Shown one piece after another: positions 42,878 to 51,287 of a DNA stretch of 64,000 bases. The DNA lies in assembly GCF_016902615.1 (NCBI RefSeq), contig NZ_JACJMB010000007.1, forward strand, positions 35,895 to 99,894, in the 5' to 3' direction. The position numbers and the translations under genes are program-made. Each line of letters starts with the position of its first letter. The stretch's first letter is position 1. Below the pieces are notes generated by a model. The model saw nothing but the letters and a program-made list of their open reading frames with translations. It was not told the DNA's origin and did not search any database. The stretch is from Collinsella tanakaei. Its GTDB lineage: Bacteria > Actinomycetota > Coriobacteriia > Coriobacteriales > Coriobacteriaceae.

Positions 42878-44167
42878 ATGTCTGACGATTTCTACCCTTT
42901 TGTTGACTCCGGGGATCCCGCCCCGGACAACGCGCACCTCACTGGGCGCGTCGATAACGCCGAAGGAGATATCGCCAGGTCGGAGCGCGCAGACGCGCCG
43001 GACGGTGCGACGGCGCAGGTCAGCTACGCCACCCGCATCGCCATCTATGACGATATGTTTTCCACACCGCGGGTCATCGTGATCGCGCCGCAGGACGTCA
43101 GGACCTACCTTGAGGAAATCACCAACACCGTCTACCGCTGCATGAAGGAGCAGGGCGGCGGCATCTCCCTCATGGTTATCCGCGAGATCGTGGAAAACTT
43201 CATCCACGCAAACTTCGTCGAGCCCATCATCTCCATCCTGGATGACGGCAACACCATCCGCTTCGCCGACCAGGGCCCGGGCATCGACGACAAGGAACGG
43301 GCTTTCGAGTTCGGCGTCACGAGCGCCGACCGCAACCAGAAGCGCTATATCCGCGGAACCGGCGCGGGGTTCCCCATGGTCCAGCAGTACCTGGAGCATG
43401 CCGGCGGAGCCGTTTCGATCGAGGACAACCTCCATCAGGGCACGGTGGTCACCGTGTCGATCGACCCCGCACGCGTCGCCGAGATCGAGCGGGCGGGCGC
43501 CCGCGGCGGCGCGGTACGCGGAGCGCACGAGCAGGCAACCATACCGACGGGCGCAGCCATGCCGGCCACCGGCGCGGCGCCCTCGGCACCCACGCAGCCA
43601 GGAGCACCCTACGCGGCGCAGATGGCGCCCGCAGGCACACCTGAGTACGGTACGCAGATGCCAGGGCCGGGCGCTGGCCCCGATATGGGATACGCGGCTG
43701 CGGCCGGCATGGGCGCCTATGGCATGCAGGCGCCCGCAGCCGCCCCACAGCAAGCAGGCCTCTACGCCCCCTATCCGCAGCAGGGATGGCCTTGGGCGTC
43801 CCAGCAGCCAGCGGCGTGGCAGAACCCGTCCGGTTGGCCCGCCTACCAGCTAAATCCCTGGGGGCAAGCACCCGGTGCGCCCTGGGGCGGCCAAGGGCAG
43901 GCGCAAGCATATCCTCCCCTAGCGCAGTCGCAGCCGGTGCCGGCCACCGAGCCGTTTGTGTCTGAACGCGGAGCGCTTGCCATTAGGTTTCTCGTCGAGC
44001 ACGGCAGCTGCGGCCCGACGGACCTTGCAGGCGCCTTCGGATCCTCGGCTCCAACGTGGTCACGCGAACTCGAGGGGCTCGGCCAGGCTGGGTTGGTTAT
44101 CAAACGGGGCCAGAAGCGCTTTTTGACCGACGCCGGTCGGGCCTGGGCGCAGGCGCACCTTTCGTAG
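42878..44167 (+). CDS. GHKL ATPase-like protein with C-terminal winged helix, upstream of dnaA
   Basis: Protein of 429 residues. An N-terminal region is followed by a histidine-kinase-type ATPase fold without an H-box: N-box-like VIREIVENFIHANF (near 110), G1 FADQGPGI (near 130), G2 RGTGAGFPMVQQY (near 160), HQGTVVTVSI. A Pro/Ala/Gly/Gln-rich linker (about 205-355) leads to a C-terminal winged-helix-like domain (LAIRFLVEHGSCGPTDLAGAFG, LGQAGLVIKRGQKRFLTDAG). It could be a SpoIIAB-like switch or a nucleotide-responsive DNA-binding protein; no function is established. dnaA starts 16 bases after it, so they are probably co-transcribed. The ribosome site is weak. Confidence 0.78.
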   Translation: MSDDFYPFVDSGDPAPDNAHLTGRVDNAEGDIARSERADAPDGATAQVSYATRIAIYDDMFSTPRVIVIAPQDVRTYLEEITNTVYRCMKEQGGGISLMVIREIVENFIHANFVEPIISILDDGNTIRFADQGPGIDDKERAFEFGVTSADRNQKRYIRGTGAGFPMVQQYLEHAGGAVSIEDNLHQGTVVTVSIDPARVAEIERAGARGGAVRGAHEQATIPTGAAMPATGAAPSAPTQPGAPYAAQMAPAGTPEYGTQMPGPGAGPDMGYAAAAGMGAYGMQAPAAAPQQAGLYAPYPQQGWPWASQQPAAWQNPSGWPAYQLNPWGQAPGAPWGGQGQAQAYPPLAQSQPVPATEPFVSERGALAIRFLVEHGSCGPTDLAGAFGSSAPTWSRELEGLGQAGLVIKRGQKRFLTDAGRAWAQAHLS

Positions 44168-44183
44168 AGAGAGTCGGTGAAGT

Positions 44184-45905
44184 ATGGATAACGAGGCACG
44201 TTTGCTGCTCGACGACGTCATCGCGTTCTGCCAGCGCGACGGCATGGACACGCGGCTTATCAACATGCTCGCGAGCGCACGGGCGACCGAGTTCACCGAG
44301 GACTCCCTCACCATCGAGGCGCCGAGCCGATTCGCCTATTCGTACCTGGTGAAACAGCGTCAGATTATCGAACGATACCTCGAGGAGATCGCGTTCGCGC
44401 CGTTGGCGCTGAACGTCTGCGTGCCGCAGGTTGCCGCCGGTACGCCCACCTCGCGCACCGAACCCGTCCAGGCACAGGGCGCCGAGGACGGACAGCGCGC
44501 GGCCGTGACTCCGATGGCACAGACGCAGACCGTTCCGGTGGCAGACGCCACTCCGAGCCCCATGGAGCGCACCATCGCCGCCCATGGGGGCGCGCCGGCT
44601 GCCCATAGCGGCCCCATGCTCGCCACCGATGCGTCCGCCGACGCGCGGGTGAATGTCAACAACACGATCTCCCCCGACCAGTTCAAGCGCATGATGGCGG
44701 ACCTCAAAGCGGGCGGGGCGGCGCCGGCAGAGCGCACGCACGCGCCACAGGCCGCGCCCGAGCCTGCCGCCGAGACCCCGGAGGACTCCTACCCCGCTGT
44801 CGGCATCAACGCGAAGTACACGTTCGAGAACTTCGTCTTCGGCGACGAGAACAAGCACGCCTATCAGAGCGCCGTGCGCTTCGCCGCCTTCGCCGACGAG
44901 CCGGGTCAATGCACAAGCCTGTTCATCTACGGCAACTCAGGTCTGGGCAAAACCCACCTTCTGTTCGCCATCAAGAACTACCTGGCCGCCGAGAAGCCCT
45001 ACATCAGGGTGAAGTACGCCAACAGCCAGGCCTATATCGACGACTACATGCGCGACCTCGGCGCCCAGCGCGGTCCGGGCGAACCCATCATGCGCGAGTA
45101 CCGCGCCGCCGACGTCCTCATCATCGACGACATCCAGAACATCATCGGGCGTCAGGCGTCCATCGAGTTCTTCTTCCAGCTCGTGGACGAGTTCATCCGC
45201 GAGAACAAGAAGATCGTCATCGCGAGCGACCGCGCGCCCAAGAAGCTCGGCATGGACGAACGCCTGACCAGCCGCTTCAACTCAGGCATGCTGTGCCTCG
45301 TCTCCGAACCGGGCTTCGAGATGAAGTACGCGATCCTCAAGAACTACTACGAGCACACCATCCTGGGCTCCGCCGCGCGCCCGCTCGGGGGCGCGACCTC
45401 GTCGCTGCTCGACGGCATCGGTCTCGAAGAAGGGCACCTCACCGACGACCACCTGCGCCACATGGCCGAGATCTCGGGCAACAACATCCGCGAGCTCGAA
45501 AGCTTCTGCGAGCGCTGTGCCGGTCTCTCCTACGAGAAGGAGCAGGCGGGCGGCGAGCTCACCGCGAGCGACATCGACGCGATCGCCGACGAGTACTTCG
45601 ACACCGCGCACAAGGTCGTGCGCGTCGACACCGTCCAGAGCGTCGTCGAGGAGTTCTATCATGTAAGCCACGAGGACATGATCGGCCGCAAGCGCTCGAA
45701 GAACATCGCGTTCCCCCGCCATGTCGCCGTCTACCTCACCAACACGCTCTGCGAGATGTCGCTCAAGGCCGTCGGGTCGGCCTTCGGGCGCGATCACACC
45801 ACCGTCATCCACAGCCTGGAGGTCGTGGAGACCAAGATGAAGGAGGACGCTCGTTTCAACGAGGAGCTGCAGCAACTCAAGAACATCATCCTGATCAAGT
45901 CATAG
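44184..45905 (+). CDS. dnaA: Chromosomal replication initiator DnaA
   Basis: Initiator AAA+ protein of 573 residues. Domain I (about 1-90) is followed by a long variable domain II rich in Ala/Pro/Thr (about 90-200); the AAA+ domain has YGNSGLGKTHLLFAI (Walker A) and VLIIDDIQNI (Walker B). The C-terminal domain IV carries the DnaA-box contact signature GRDHTTVIHSLE. The total length exceeds the typical 450-500 because of domain II, as in other high-GC Gram-positives. Starts 16 bases after the GHKL-wHTH gene. Confidence 0.97.
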   Translation: MDNEARLLLDDVIAFCQRDGMDTRLINMLASARATEFTEDSLTIEAPSRFAYSYLVKQRQIIERYLEEIAFAPLALNVCVPQVAAGTPTSRTEPVQAQGAEDGQRAAVTPMAQTQTVPVADATPSPMERTIAAHGGAPAAHSGPMLATDASADARVNVNNTISPDQFKRMMADLKAGGAAPAERTHAPQAAPEPAAETPEDSYPAVGINAKYTFENFVFGDENKHAYQSAVRFAAFADEPGQCTSLFIYGNSGLGKTHLLFAIKNYLAAEKPYIRVKYANSQAYIDDYMRDLGAQRGPGEPIMREYRAADVLIIDDIQNIIGRQASIEFFFQLVDEFIRENKKIVIASDRAPKKLGMDERLTSRFNSGMLCLVSEPGFEMKYAILKNYYEHTILGSAARPLGGATSSLLDGIGLEEGHLTDDHLRHMAEISGNNIRELESFCERCAGLSYEKEQAGGELTASDIDAIADEYFDTAHKVVRVDTVQSVVEEFYHVSHEDMIGRKRSKNIAFPRHVAVYLTNTLCEMSLKAVGSAFGRDHTTVIHSLEVVETKMKEDARFNEELQQLKNIILIKS

Positions 45906-46145
45906 CCTGTGGAAAACCGGGGGATTACGAAGGGAAAAAGTGTTGGAAGATGGCAAGGGCACGGGGACAAGCGCAGGGGCGCAGGAGCTCTGTTGAAAAC
46001 CGGGTATGTTATCCACAGCGCCCTCTCAACAAATCCACCGGCTCCAAGCAGGGGATTTGGCAGTCATCCACACCGTCAACGACCTTATTACTATTGTTAG
46101 ATAGATATATATAGAGAAAGATATAAAAGGAAGGACCGCAAGGAC
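45906..46145. other. Putative oriC between dnaA and dnaN
   Basis: A 240-base gap with DnaA-box-like nonamers: TGTGGAAAA (45908-45916), a perfect TTATCCACA (46009-46017) and TCATCCACA (46064-46072), followed by an AT-rich stretch (about 46078-46130) suited to unwinding. The location is the usual oriC site in actinobacteria. Confidence 0.75.
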
Positions 46146-47249
46146 ATGAGATTCACCGTCAGCCAGCCGGCACTCTCCGAAGCACTCGGCATCGTCATGA
46201 AGGGCGTCGCGAGCGCGAGCACACTCCCCATCCTCTCAGGCGTCCTCATCAAGGCCGCCGACGGTGTCCTTGAGTTCCAGACATCGAACTACACCATCTC
46301 GATCCGCCACCGCGTCGCCGCGCGCGTGGAGGAAGAGGGCGAGACGGTGATCCCGTGCAAGATGCTCTCCAACATCACCAAGACGCTGCCGGATTCCCCC
46401 GTGTCGTTCGAGGTCGTCGAGCGCCAGGTCTCCATCACGTGCGAGAAGAGCTCATTCCGCCTGAACACGCTCGATCCGACCGACTTCCCCGAGTTCCCCA
46501 CGCTCGCGCTCGAGCGTTCCGTGGAGCTGCCGTGCGACATCCTGTCCGAGATGGTGTCGCGCGTGTGGCGCGTGACCTCGACCGACAAGAACCGCCCGGT
46601 TCTCAACGGCGTGTACATGACGGTGGAGAACAACACTGTGCGCCTCGTGGCCACGGACTCCTATCGTCTGGCGGTGTGCGACACGCAGGTCGAGACCTCC
46701 TCGCTCGAGGGGAGCTTCGAGCTGAACGTGCCCGCCGAGGCGTTCAACGACGCGCTGAACATCATGGGCGGCCAGGGCACCATCATGGTCGGCTCCACCG
46801 ACACGCAGGTCGTGTTCGCCGCCGGCAACACCACGTACGTGTCGCGCCGCATCGAGGGCAACTACCCCAACTACAAGGCGCTGCTGCCCGCGACCTGCGC
46901 GACGACCGTGAAAATCGACGTCGACGCCTTCTCGGCCGCGCTCAAGCGCGTGGCGGTCGTGGCGCAGGCGAACTCCGCGGTGAAGTTCGAGATCTCGGCG
47001 GAGACCAGCACGATGGGCCTATCCGCCATCTCCAACGATCAGGACCAGGCGCAGGAGACCGTGGATGTCGAGGTCGAGGGCGCATCCGGCATCATCGCGT
47101 TCAACTACCACTACATCTTCGGCTGCCTGAACGTGCTGTCGCATGAGAAGGAACTCACCCTCGAGCTGCAGAGCTACAGCCAGGCCGGCATCTTCAAGAG
47201 CTACGACAAGATCAACTACCTGTACCTGGTCATGCCGGTGCGCATCTAG
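46146..47249 (+). CDS. dnaN: DNA polymerase III beta subunit (sliding clamp)
   Basis: Clamp protein of 367 residues that encircles DNA and tethers the polymerase. The three repeated clamp domains are evident; typical pieces are the MRFTVSQPALSEAL start, PILSGVLIKA, NRPVLNGVYM, LVATDSYRLAV and the closing YLVMPVRI. GGAAGGAC precedes the ATG. First gene after the putative oriC. Confidence 0.96.
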   Translation: MRFTVSQPALSEALGIVMKGVASASTLPILSGVLIKAADGVLEFQTSNYTISIRHRVAARVEEEGETVIPCKMLSNITKTLPDSPVSFEVVERQVSITCEKSSFRLNTLDPTDFPEFPTLALERSVELPCDILSEMVSRVWRVTSTDKNRPVLNGVYMTVENNTVRLVATDSYRLAVCDTQVETSSLEGSFELNVPAEAFNDALNIMGGQGTIMVGSTDTQVVFAAGNTTYVSRRIEGNYPNYKALLPATCATTVKIDVDAFSAALKRVAVVAQANSAVKFEISAETSTMGLSAISNDQDQAQETVDVEVEGASGIIAFNYHYIFGCLNVLSHEKELTLELQSYSQAGIFKSYDKINYLYLVMPVRI

Positions 47250-47271
47250 AAGTACCTGTAGGCAGCACGGC

Positions 47272-47343
47272 GCTGTCCTCTTCCGGGACGGGGTTGTTCG
47301 GTGCCATCTGGCACCGAACAACCCCGTCCCGGAAGAGGACAGC
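47272..47343. repeat. REP/MITE-like palindrome, copy 2
   Basis: Perfect inverted repeat with 34-base arms (47272-47305 and 47310-47343) and a 4-base loop. It carries CGGGACGGGGTTGTTCGG, related to the other copies. It lies between dnaN and recF, where it would form a very stable hairpin in the transcript. Confidence 0.88.
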
Positions 47344-47370
47344 GGAAAGACGGATGGGGAAAGGGGACCG

Positions 47371-48471
47371 GTGGGCATCTTTGCGCGAACGCTGACGGCG
47401 CAGAATTACCGCAGCTACATCTCGTTCGAGCTTGCGCTCGACGAGGGCGTGACCGTGCTGGTCGGTCCGAACGCGGCGGGCAAGACGAATCTCGTGGAGG
47501 CCATCCAGCTGCTCACGGCGGGCCAGTCGTTTCGCCGCCCCTCCCCCGTCGACCTCGTGCACGACGGGGCGACGCGCGCCCAGGCGAGCCTGCGGCTCGA
47601 GGGCGATGGCCGTCTGGTCGATATCGGCCTCACCTCCGAGCGCGGGCGCCGCTCGTTCACGAAAAACGGCAAGCGCGTGACCGCGTCAGGCGTGCGCGGC
47701 ATCCTGCCGAGCGTGCTGTTCTGTCCCGACCACCTCGATATGGTGAAGCGGTCCGCGTCGGTGCGCCGTGCGGCACTCGACGACTTCGGCGTGCAGCTGA
47801 ACGAGAGCTACGCGCAGCTCGTATCGAGCTACGAGCGGACGCTCGAGCAGCGCAACAACCTCCTCAAGGACCGATTCACCTCGCGTGACCTGCTCGCCGC
47901 TTGGGACGATGCGCTCGTCTCCGCCGGCGCTGCGGTACTCGTCCACCGCATCGCCCTGCTGGAGCGCGTGCGAACGCGTCTGATCGAGGCGTATCGCACG
48001 ATTGCTCCACGTGAAACCATTGACGTGCGCTACCGCGCATCGATCGGCGGCATCACGGCCGATGAGGCAAAGGACCGTGATGCGGTCATGACGCGGATCG
48101 CCGACGCGCTCGCCGAGACGGCTGACGAGGAAGCGCGCCGCGGCCTCACGCTCGTCGGTCCGCACCGTGACGAGATCGTCTTCATGATCGATGGACGCGA
48201 CGCCCGCTCCTTTGCGAGCCAGGGGCAGCAGCGCAGCCTCGTGCTGGCGTGGAAGATCGCCGAGGTCGAGGTGACGCAGGACATCCTCGGCCGCTATCCG
48301 ATTCTTCTTCTGGACGACGTGATGAGCGAGCTCGACGAGCGTCGCCGCGAGGCGATCATGCGGCTCATTGCCGGTGAGATCCAGACGGTTATCACCACGA
48401 CGAACCTGGGGTATTTCTCTTCCGACATCCTCGATGGTGCAAAGGTGGTGCATATCGGTGAAGCGGTCTGA
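47371..48471 (+). CDS. recF: DNA replication/repair protein RecF
   Basis: SMC-like ATPase of 366 residues helping RecA load at gaps. Walker A is GPNAAGKTNLVEAI; LTAQNYRSY is the classic N-terminus; the signature SQGQQRSLVLAWK and Walker B LLLDDVMSELDERR are present. GTG start at 47371 with AAAGGGG upstream. The end overlaps the next gene by 14 bases. Confidence 0.95.
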   Translation: MGIFARTLTAQNYRSYISFELALDEGVTVLVGPNAAGKTNLVEAIQLLTAGQSFRRPSPVDLVHDGATRAQASLRLEGDGRLVDIGLTSERGRRSFTKNGKRVTASGVRGILPSVLFCPDHLDMVKRSASVRRAALDDFGVQLNESYAQLVSSYERTLEQRNNLLKDRFTSRDLLAAWDDALVSAGAAVLVHRIALLERVRTRLIEAYRTIAPRETIDVRYRASIGGITADEAKDRDAVMTRIADALAETADEEARRGLTLVGPHRDEIVFMIDGRDARSFASQGQQRSLVLAWKIAEVEVTQDILGRYPILLLDDVMSELDERRREAIMRLIAGEIQTVITTTNLGYFSSDILDGAKVVHIGEAV

Positions 48472-49021
48472 TCGCGCCGGCGAGACGCATTCCCTCTCTG
48501 AGTTCCTGCCCATCGAGCGCCGCCGCATCATGGATGGGGCCACCCCGCAGCGCCGCGAGCAGATGCGCGCCGCCGAGACGAGCCATGATGTCTACCGCGC
48601 GTGGAACGAGGTGTGCGGGGGCACGCGCGAGGGCGCGCATGTGACCGGGCTGCACTACGTTCCCGAATCGAACGAGCTGATCGTGTACGTGGACGGTGCG
48701 ACCTGGGTGAGCGAACTCACGATGATGCGCGAGATCATTCGCGCGCGCATGTACCGCCGCGGCGTGAACGTCGACGACATCAAGGTGAAGCGCTCGCGCG
48801 AGGGCTATGAGCGCCGGTTCCACCCAAGCGCAGCCGCCGCGCCCACCGCCCACGAGAAGAAGACTCCGCCGCCCGCGACGCCGCTCGATGCTCAGGCCGA
48901 GCGCGAACTCGACGCGCAGGTCTTGCCGATTTCCGACACAAAACTGCGACAAGCCCTCAAAAACGCCATGAAAGCGAGTTTTGAGCACAAAATCTCAACC
49001 GAGGGTCCAAAAACGTCGTAG
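48458..49021 (+). CDS. dciA: DUF721 protein, predicted DciA-type helicase loader
   Basis: Protein of 187 residues. The conserved DUF721 core (about 35-110) includes VYRAWNEVCGG, VTGLHYVPESNELIVYVDGATWVSEL and MMREIIRARM. This family (DciA) loads the replicative helicase in most bacteria that lack DnaC; that role is inferred here. The C-terminal part is Pro/Ala-rich and basic. I choose the GTG at 48458, which overlaps recF by 14 bases and follows AAAGGTGG. The recF-DUF721-gyrB order is the standard actinobacterial one. Confidence 0.85.
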   Translation: MKRSDRAGETHSLSEFLPIERRRIMDGATPQRREQMRAAETSHDVYRAWNEVCGGTREGAHVTGLHYVPESNELIVYVDGATWVSELTMMREIIRARMYRRGVNVDDIKVKRSREGYERRFHPSAAAAPTAHEKKTPPPATPLDAQAERELDAQVLPISDTKLRQALKNAMKASFEHKISTEGPKTS

Positions 49022-49129
49022 ATGGCGTCTGGTGGTCTTGTAGGGGTATTTGAACCCTGATGAGATACCCTAGCAATTCATCTAAAATATTGAACGTTAA
49101 TGACGCTTCTTGTGACTAAGGAGATGTGC

Positions 49130-51154
49130 GTGGCGAAAAAGAACGAATACGACGGCAGCGAAATTAAGATTCTCGAGGGTCTTGAAGCCGTCCGCAAGCG
49201 CCCGGGCATGTACATCGGCTCGACGAGCTCGAGTGGTCTGCATCACCTCGTGTGGGAGATCGTCGACAACTCCGTCGACGAGGCCATGGCTGGTTTCTGT
49301 ACCAAGATCGAGGTGACGGTGCACCCGGACAACTCGGTCACGGTCGTGGACAACGGCCGCGGCATCCCTGTGGACAAGCATCCCGTGAAGAAGATCCCGA
49401 CGCTCGAGGTCGTTATGACCATCCTGCACGCCGGCGGCAAGTTCGACAACTCAGCCTACAAGGTGTCCGGCGGCCTGCACGGTGTCGGCGTGTCGGTCGT
49501 GAACGCGCTCTCGAAGAAGATGGTGGTCCAGGTTCGCCGCGACGGCAAGATCTACGAGATGCAGTTCGCCCGCGGCAAGACCACGCAGAAGATGATCGAG
49601 GTCGGCACGTCCAAAACGACGGGCACCACCACGACGTTCTGGCCGGATGACGAGATCTTCGAGACGACCGTCTACGACTACGATACCCTGCGCAACCGCC
49701 TGCAGGAGACAGCGTTTCTGAACAAGAACCTGAAGATCGTCCTGACCGACGAGCGCGAGCTCGCCCCGCGCGTCGACGAGTTCTGCTACGCCGGCGGTAT
49801 CGTGGACTTCGTGAAGTTCCTGAACGAGGGCAAGGACATTCCCGACGGCCTGAAGAAGCCCATCTACCTGTCCGGCGCCTCCGAGCCCGGTCTTCCGGTA
49901 GACCGCACCGGCGAGGTCGAGATCGCGATGCAGTGGAACACCTCGTACTCCGAGACGGTCATGAGCTTCGCAAACGACATCTACACCCCCGAGGGCGGCA
50001 TGCATCTCGAGGGCTTCCGCACCGCGCTGACCTCCGTCATCAACGACTACGCCCGCAAGCAGAACATCCTGAAGGAGAAGGACGCGAACCTGACCGGCGA
50101 CGACGTCCGCGAGGGCCTCGCCGCCGTCATCTCCGTCAAGCTCGCCGACCCGCAGTTCGAGGGCCAGACGAAGGCGAAGCTCGGCAGCTCCTTCATGCGC
50201 ACGCTTGTGCGCAAGGTGGTCTCCGATGGCCTGACGGACTACCTCGAGGAGCATCCGAAGCAGGCCCGCGAGATCATCAAGAAGGCCCAGCAGGCCTCCA
50301 AGGCGCGCAACGCCGCCCGCAAGGCGCGCGAGGCCACGCGCCGCAAGAGCCTGCTCGAGACCGCCAGCCTGCCAGGCAAGCTGGCCGACTGCTCGGTGCG
50401 CGATGCCGAGATGACCGAGCTCTTCATCGTCGAGGGCGACTCTGCAGGCGGTTCGGCGAAAGATGGCCGCCGCCGCGACATCCAGGCAATCCTGCCCCTG
50501 CGCGGCAAGATCTTGAACGTCGAGCGCGTGGGCGACCACCGTGCCTTCTCGTCGGACACCATCCAGTCGCTCATCACGGCTATCGGCTGCGGCGTGACGA
50601 CCGGCAGCGGCGACGGCGGCGACTTCGATATCACGAAGGCCCGCTACCACAAGATCATCATCATGACGGATGCAGACGTCGACGGCGCCCACATCCGTAT
50701 CCTGCTGCTCACGTTCTTCTACAAGTACATGCGTCCGCTGATCGATGCGGGCTACGTGTACGTGGCGTGCCCGCCGATCTTCGGCATCAAGGTGCGCAAC
50801 AAGATCCATTACGTCTATCCCAACGGCCGCCAGCCCGAGGAGGAGATCCTGCGCGACACCATCAAGAGCCTGGGTCTCAACCCCGACGAGGCGGAGGACG
50901 AGGCTGCCGGTGGCAAGATCACCAAGAAGCGCCGCGGCTACACCGTCCAGCGCTACAAGGGTCTGGGTGAGATGGATCCTAAGCAGCTCGCGTCGACGAC
51001 GATGGACCCCAAGACGCGCATCCTGCAGCGCGTGACTATCGAGGACGCCGCCGTGGCCGACCGCGCGGTGCGCGAGCTCATGGGCAACCAGGTGGAGTAC
51101 CGCCGCGAGTACATCGAGAAGCACGCCCACGACGCGCGCTTCCTCGACGCTTAA
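49130..51154 (+). CDS. gyrB: DNA gyrase subunit B
   Basis: ATPase subunit of gyrase, 674 residues. The GHKL part has WEIVDNSVDEAMAGF, VDNGRGIPV and the GGLHGVGVSVVNAL loop; the TOPRIM part has FIVEGDSAGGSAK and IMTDADVDGAHIR. GTG start with AAGGAG six bases upstream; an upstream ATG would add ten residues without a better site. The gyrA start lies 134 bases downstream. Confidence 0.97.
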   Translation: MAKKNEYDGSEIKILEGLEAVRKRPGMYIGSTSSSGLHHLVWEIVDNSVDEAMAGFCTKIEVTVHPDNSVTVVDNGRGIPVDKHPVKKIPTLEVVMTILHAGGKFDNSAYKVSGGLHGVGVSVVNALSKKMVVQVRRDGKIYEMQFARGKTTQKMIEVGTSKTTGTTTTFWPDDEIFETTVYDYDTLRNRLQETAFLNKNLKIVLTDERELAPRVDEFCYAGGIVDFVKFLNEGKDIPDGLKKPIYLSGASEPGLPVDRTGEVEIAMQWNTSYSETVMSFANDIYTPEGGMHLEGFRTALTSVINDYARKQNILKEKDANLTGDDVREGLAAVISVKLADPQFEGQTKAKLGSSFMRTLVRKVVSDGLTDYLEEHPKQAREIIKKAQQASKARNAARKAREATRRKSLLETASLPGKLADCSVRDAEMTELFIVEGDSAGGSAKDGRRRDIQAILPLRGKILNVERVGDHRAFSSDTIQSLITAIGCGVTTGSGDGGDFDITKARYHKIIIMTDADVDGAHIRILLLTFFYKYMRPLIDAGYVYVACPPIFGIKVRNKIHYVYPNGRQPEEEILRDTIKSLGLNPDEAEDEAAGGKITKKRRGYTVQRYKGLGEMDPKQLASTTMDPKTRILQRVTIEDAAVADRAVRELMGNQVEYRREYIEKHAHDARFLDA

Positions 51155-51287
51155 GCGCACTGCCGGCCGCATAGGTGCCGGGAGCGCTGCTCTTGGTGTC
51201 TCTGCGGCCGGCGCGACCTGCGCACGCGAGATGGTAAACGATGGTGACGCGGGCCTGCCCCCAGACGTCACCAACAGGAGGTAGTAC

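Noticed and set aside
48003..48018. TGCTCCACGTGAAACC inside recF, parS-like
   Set aside because: Three mismatches to the consensus, within coding sequence.
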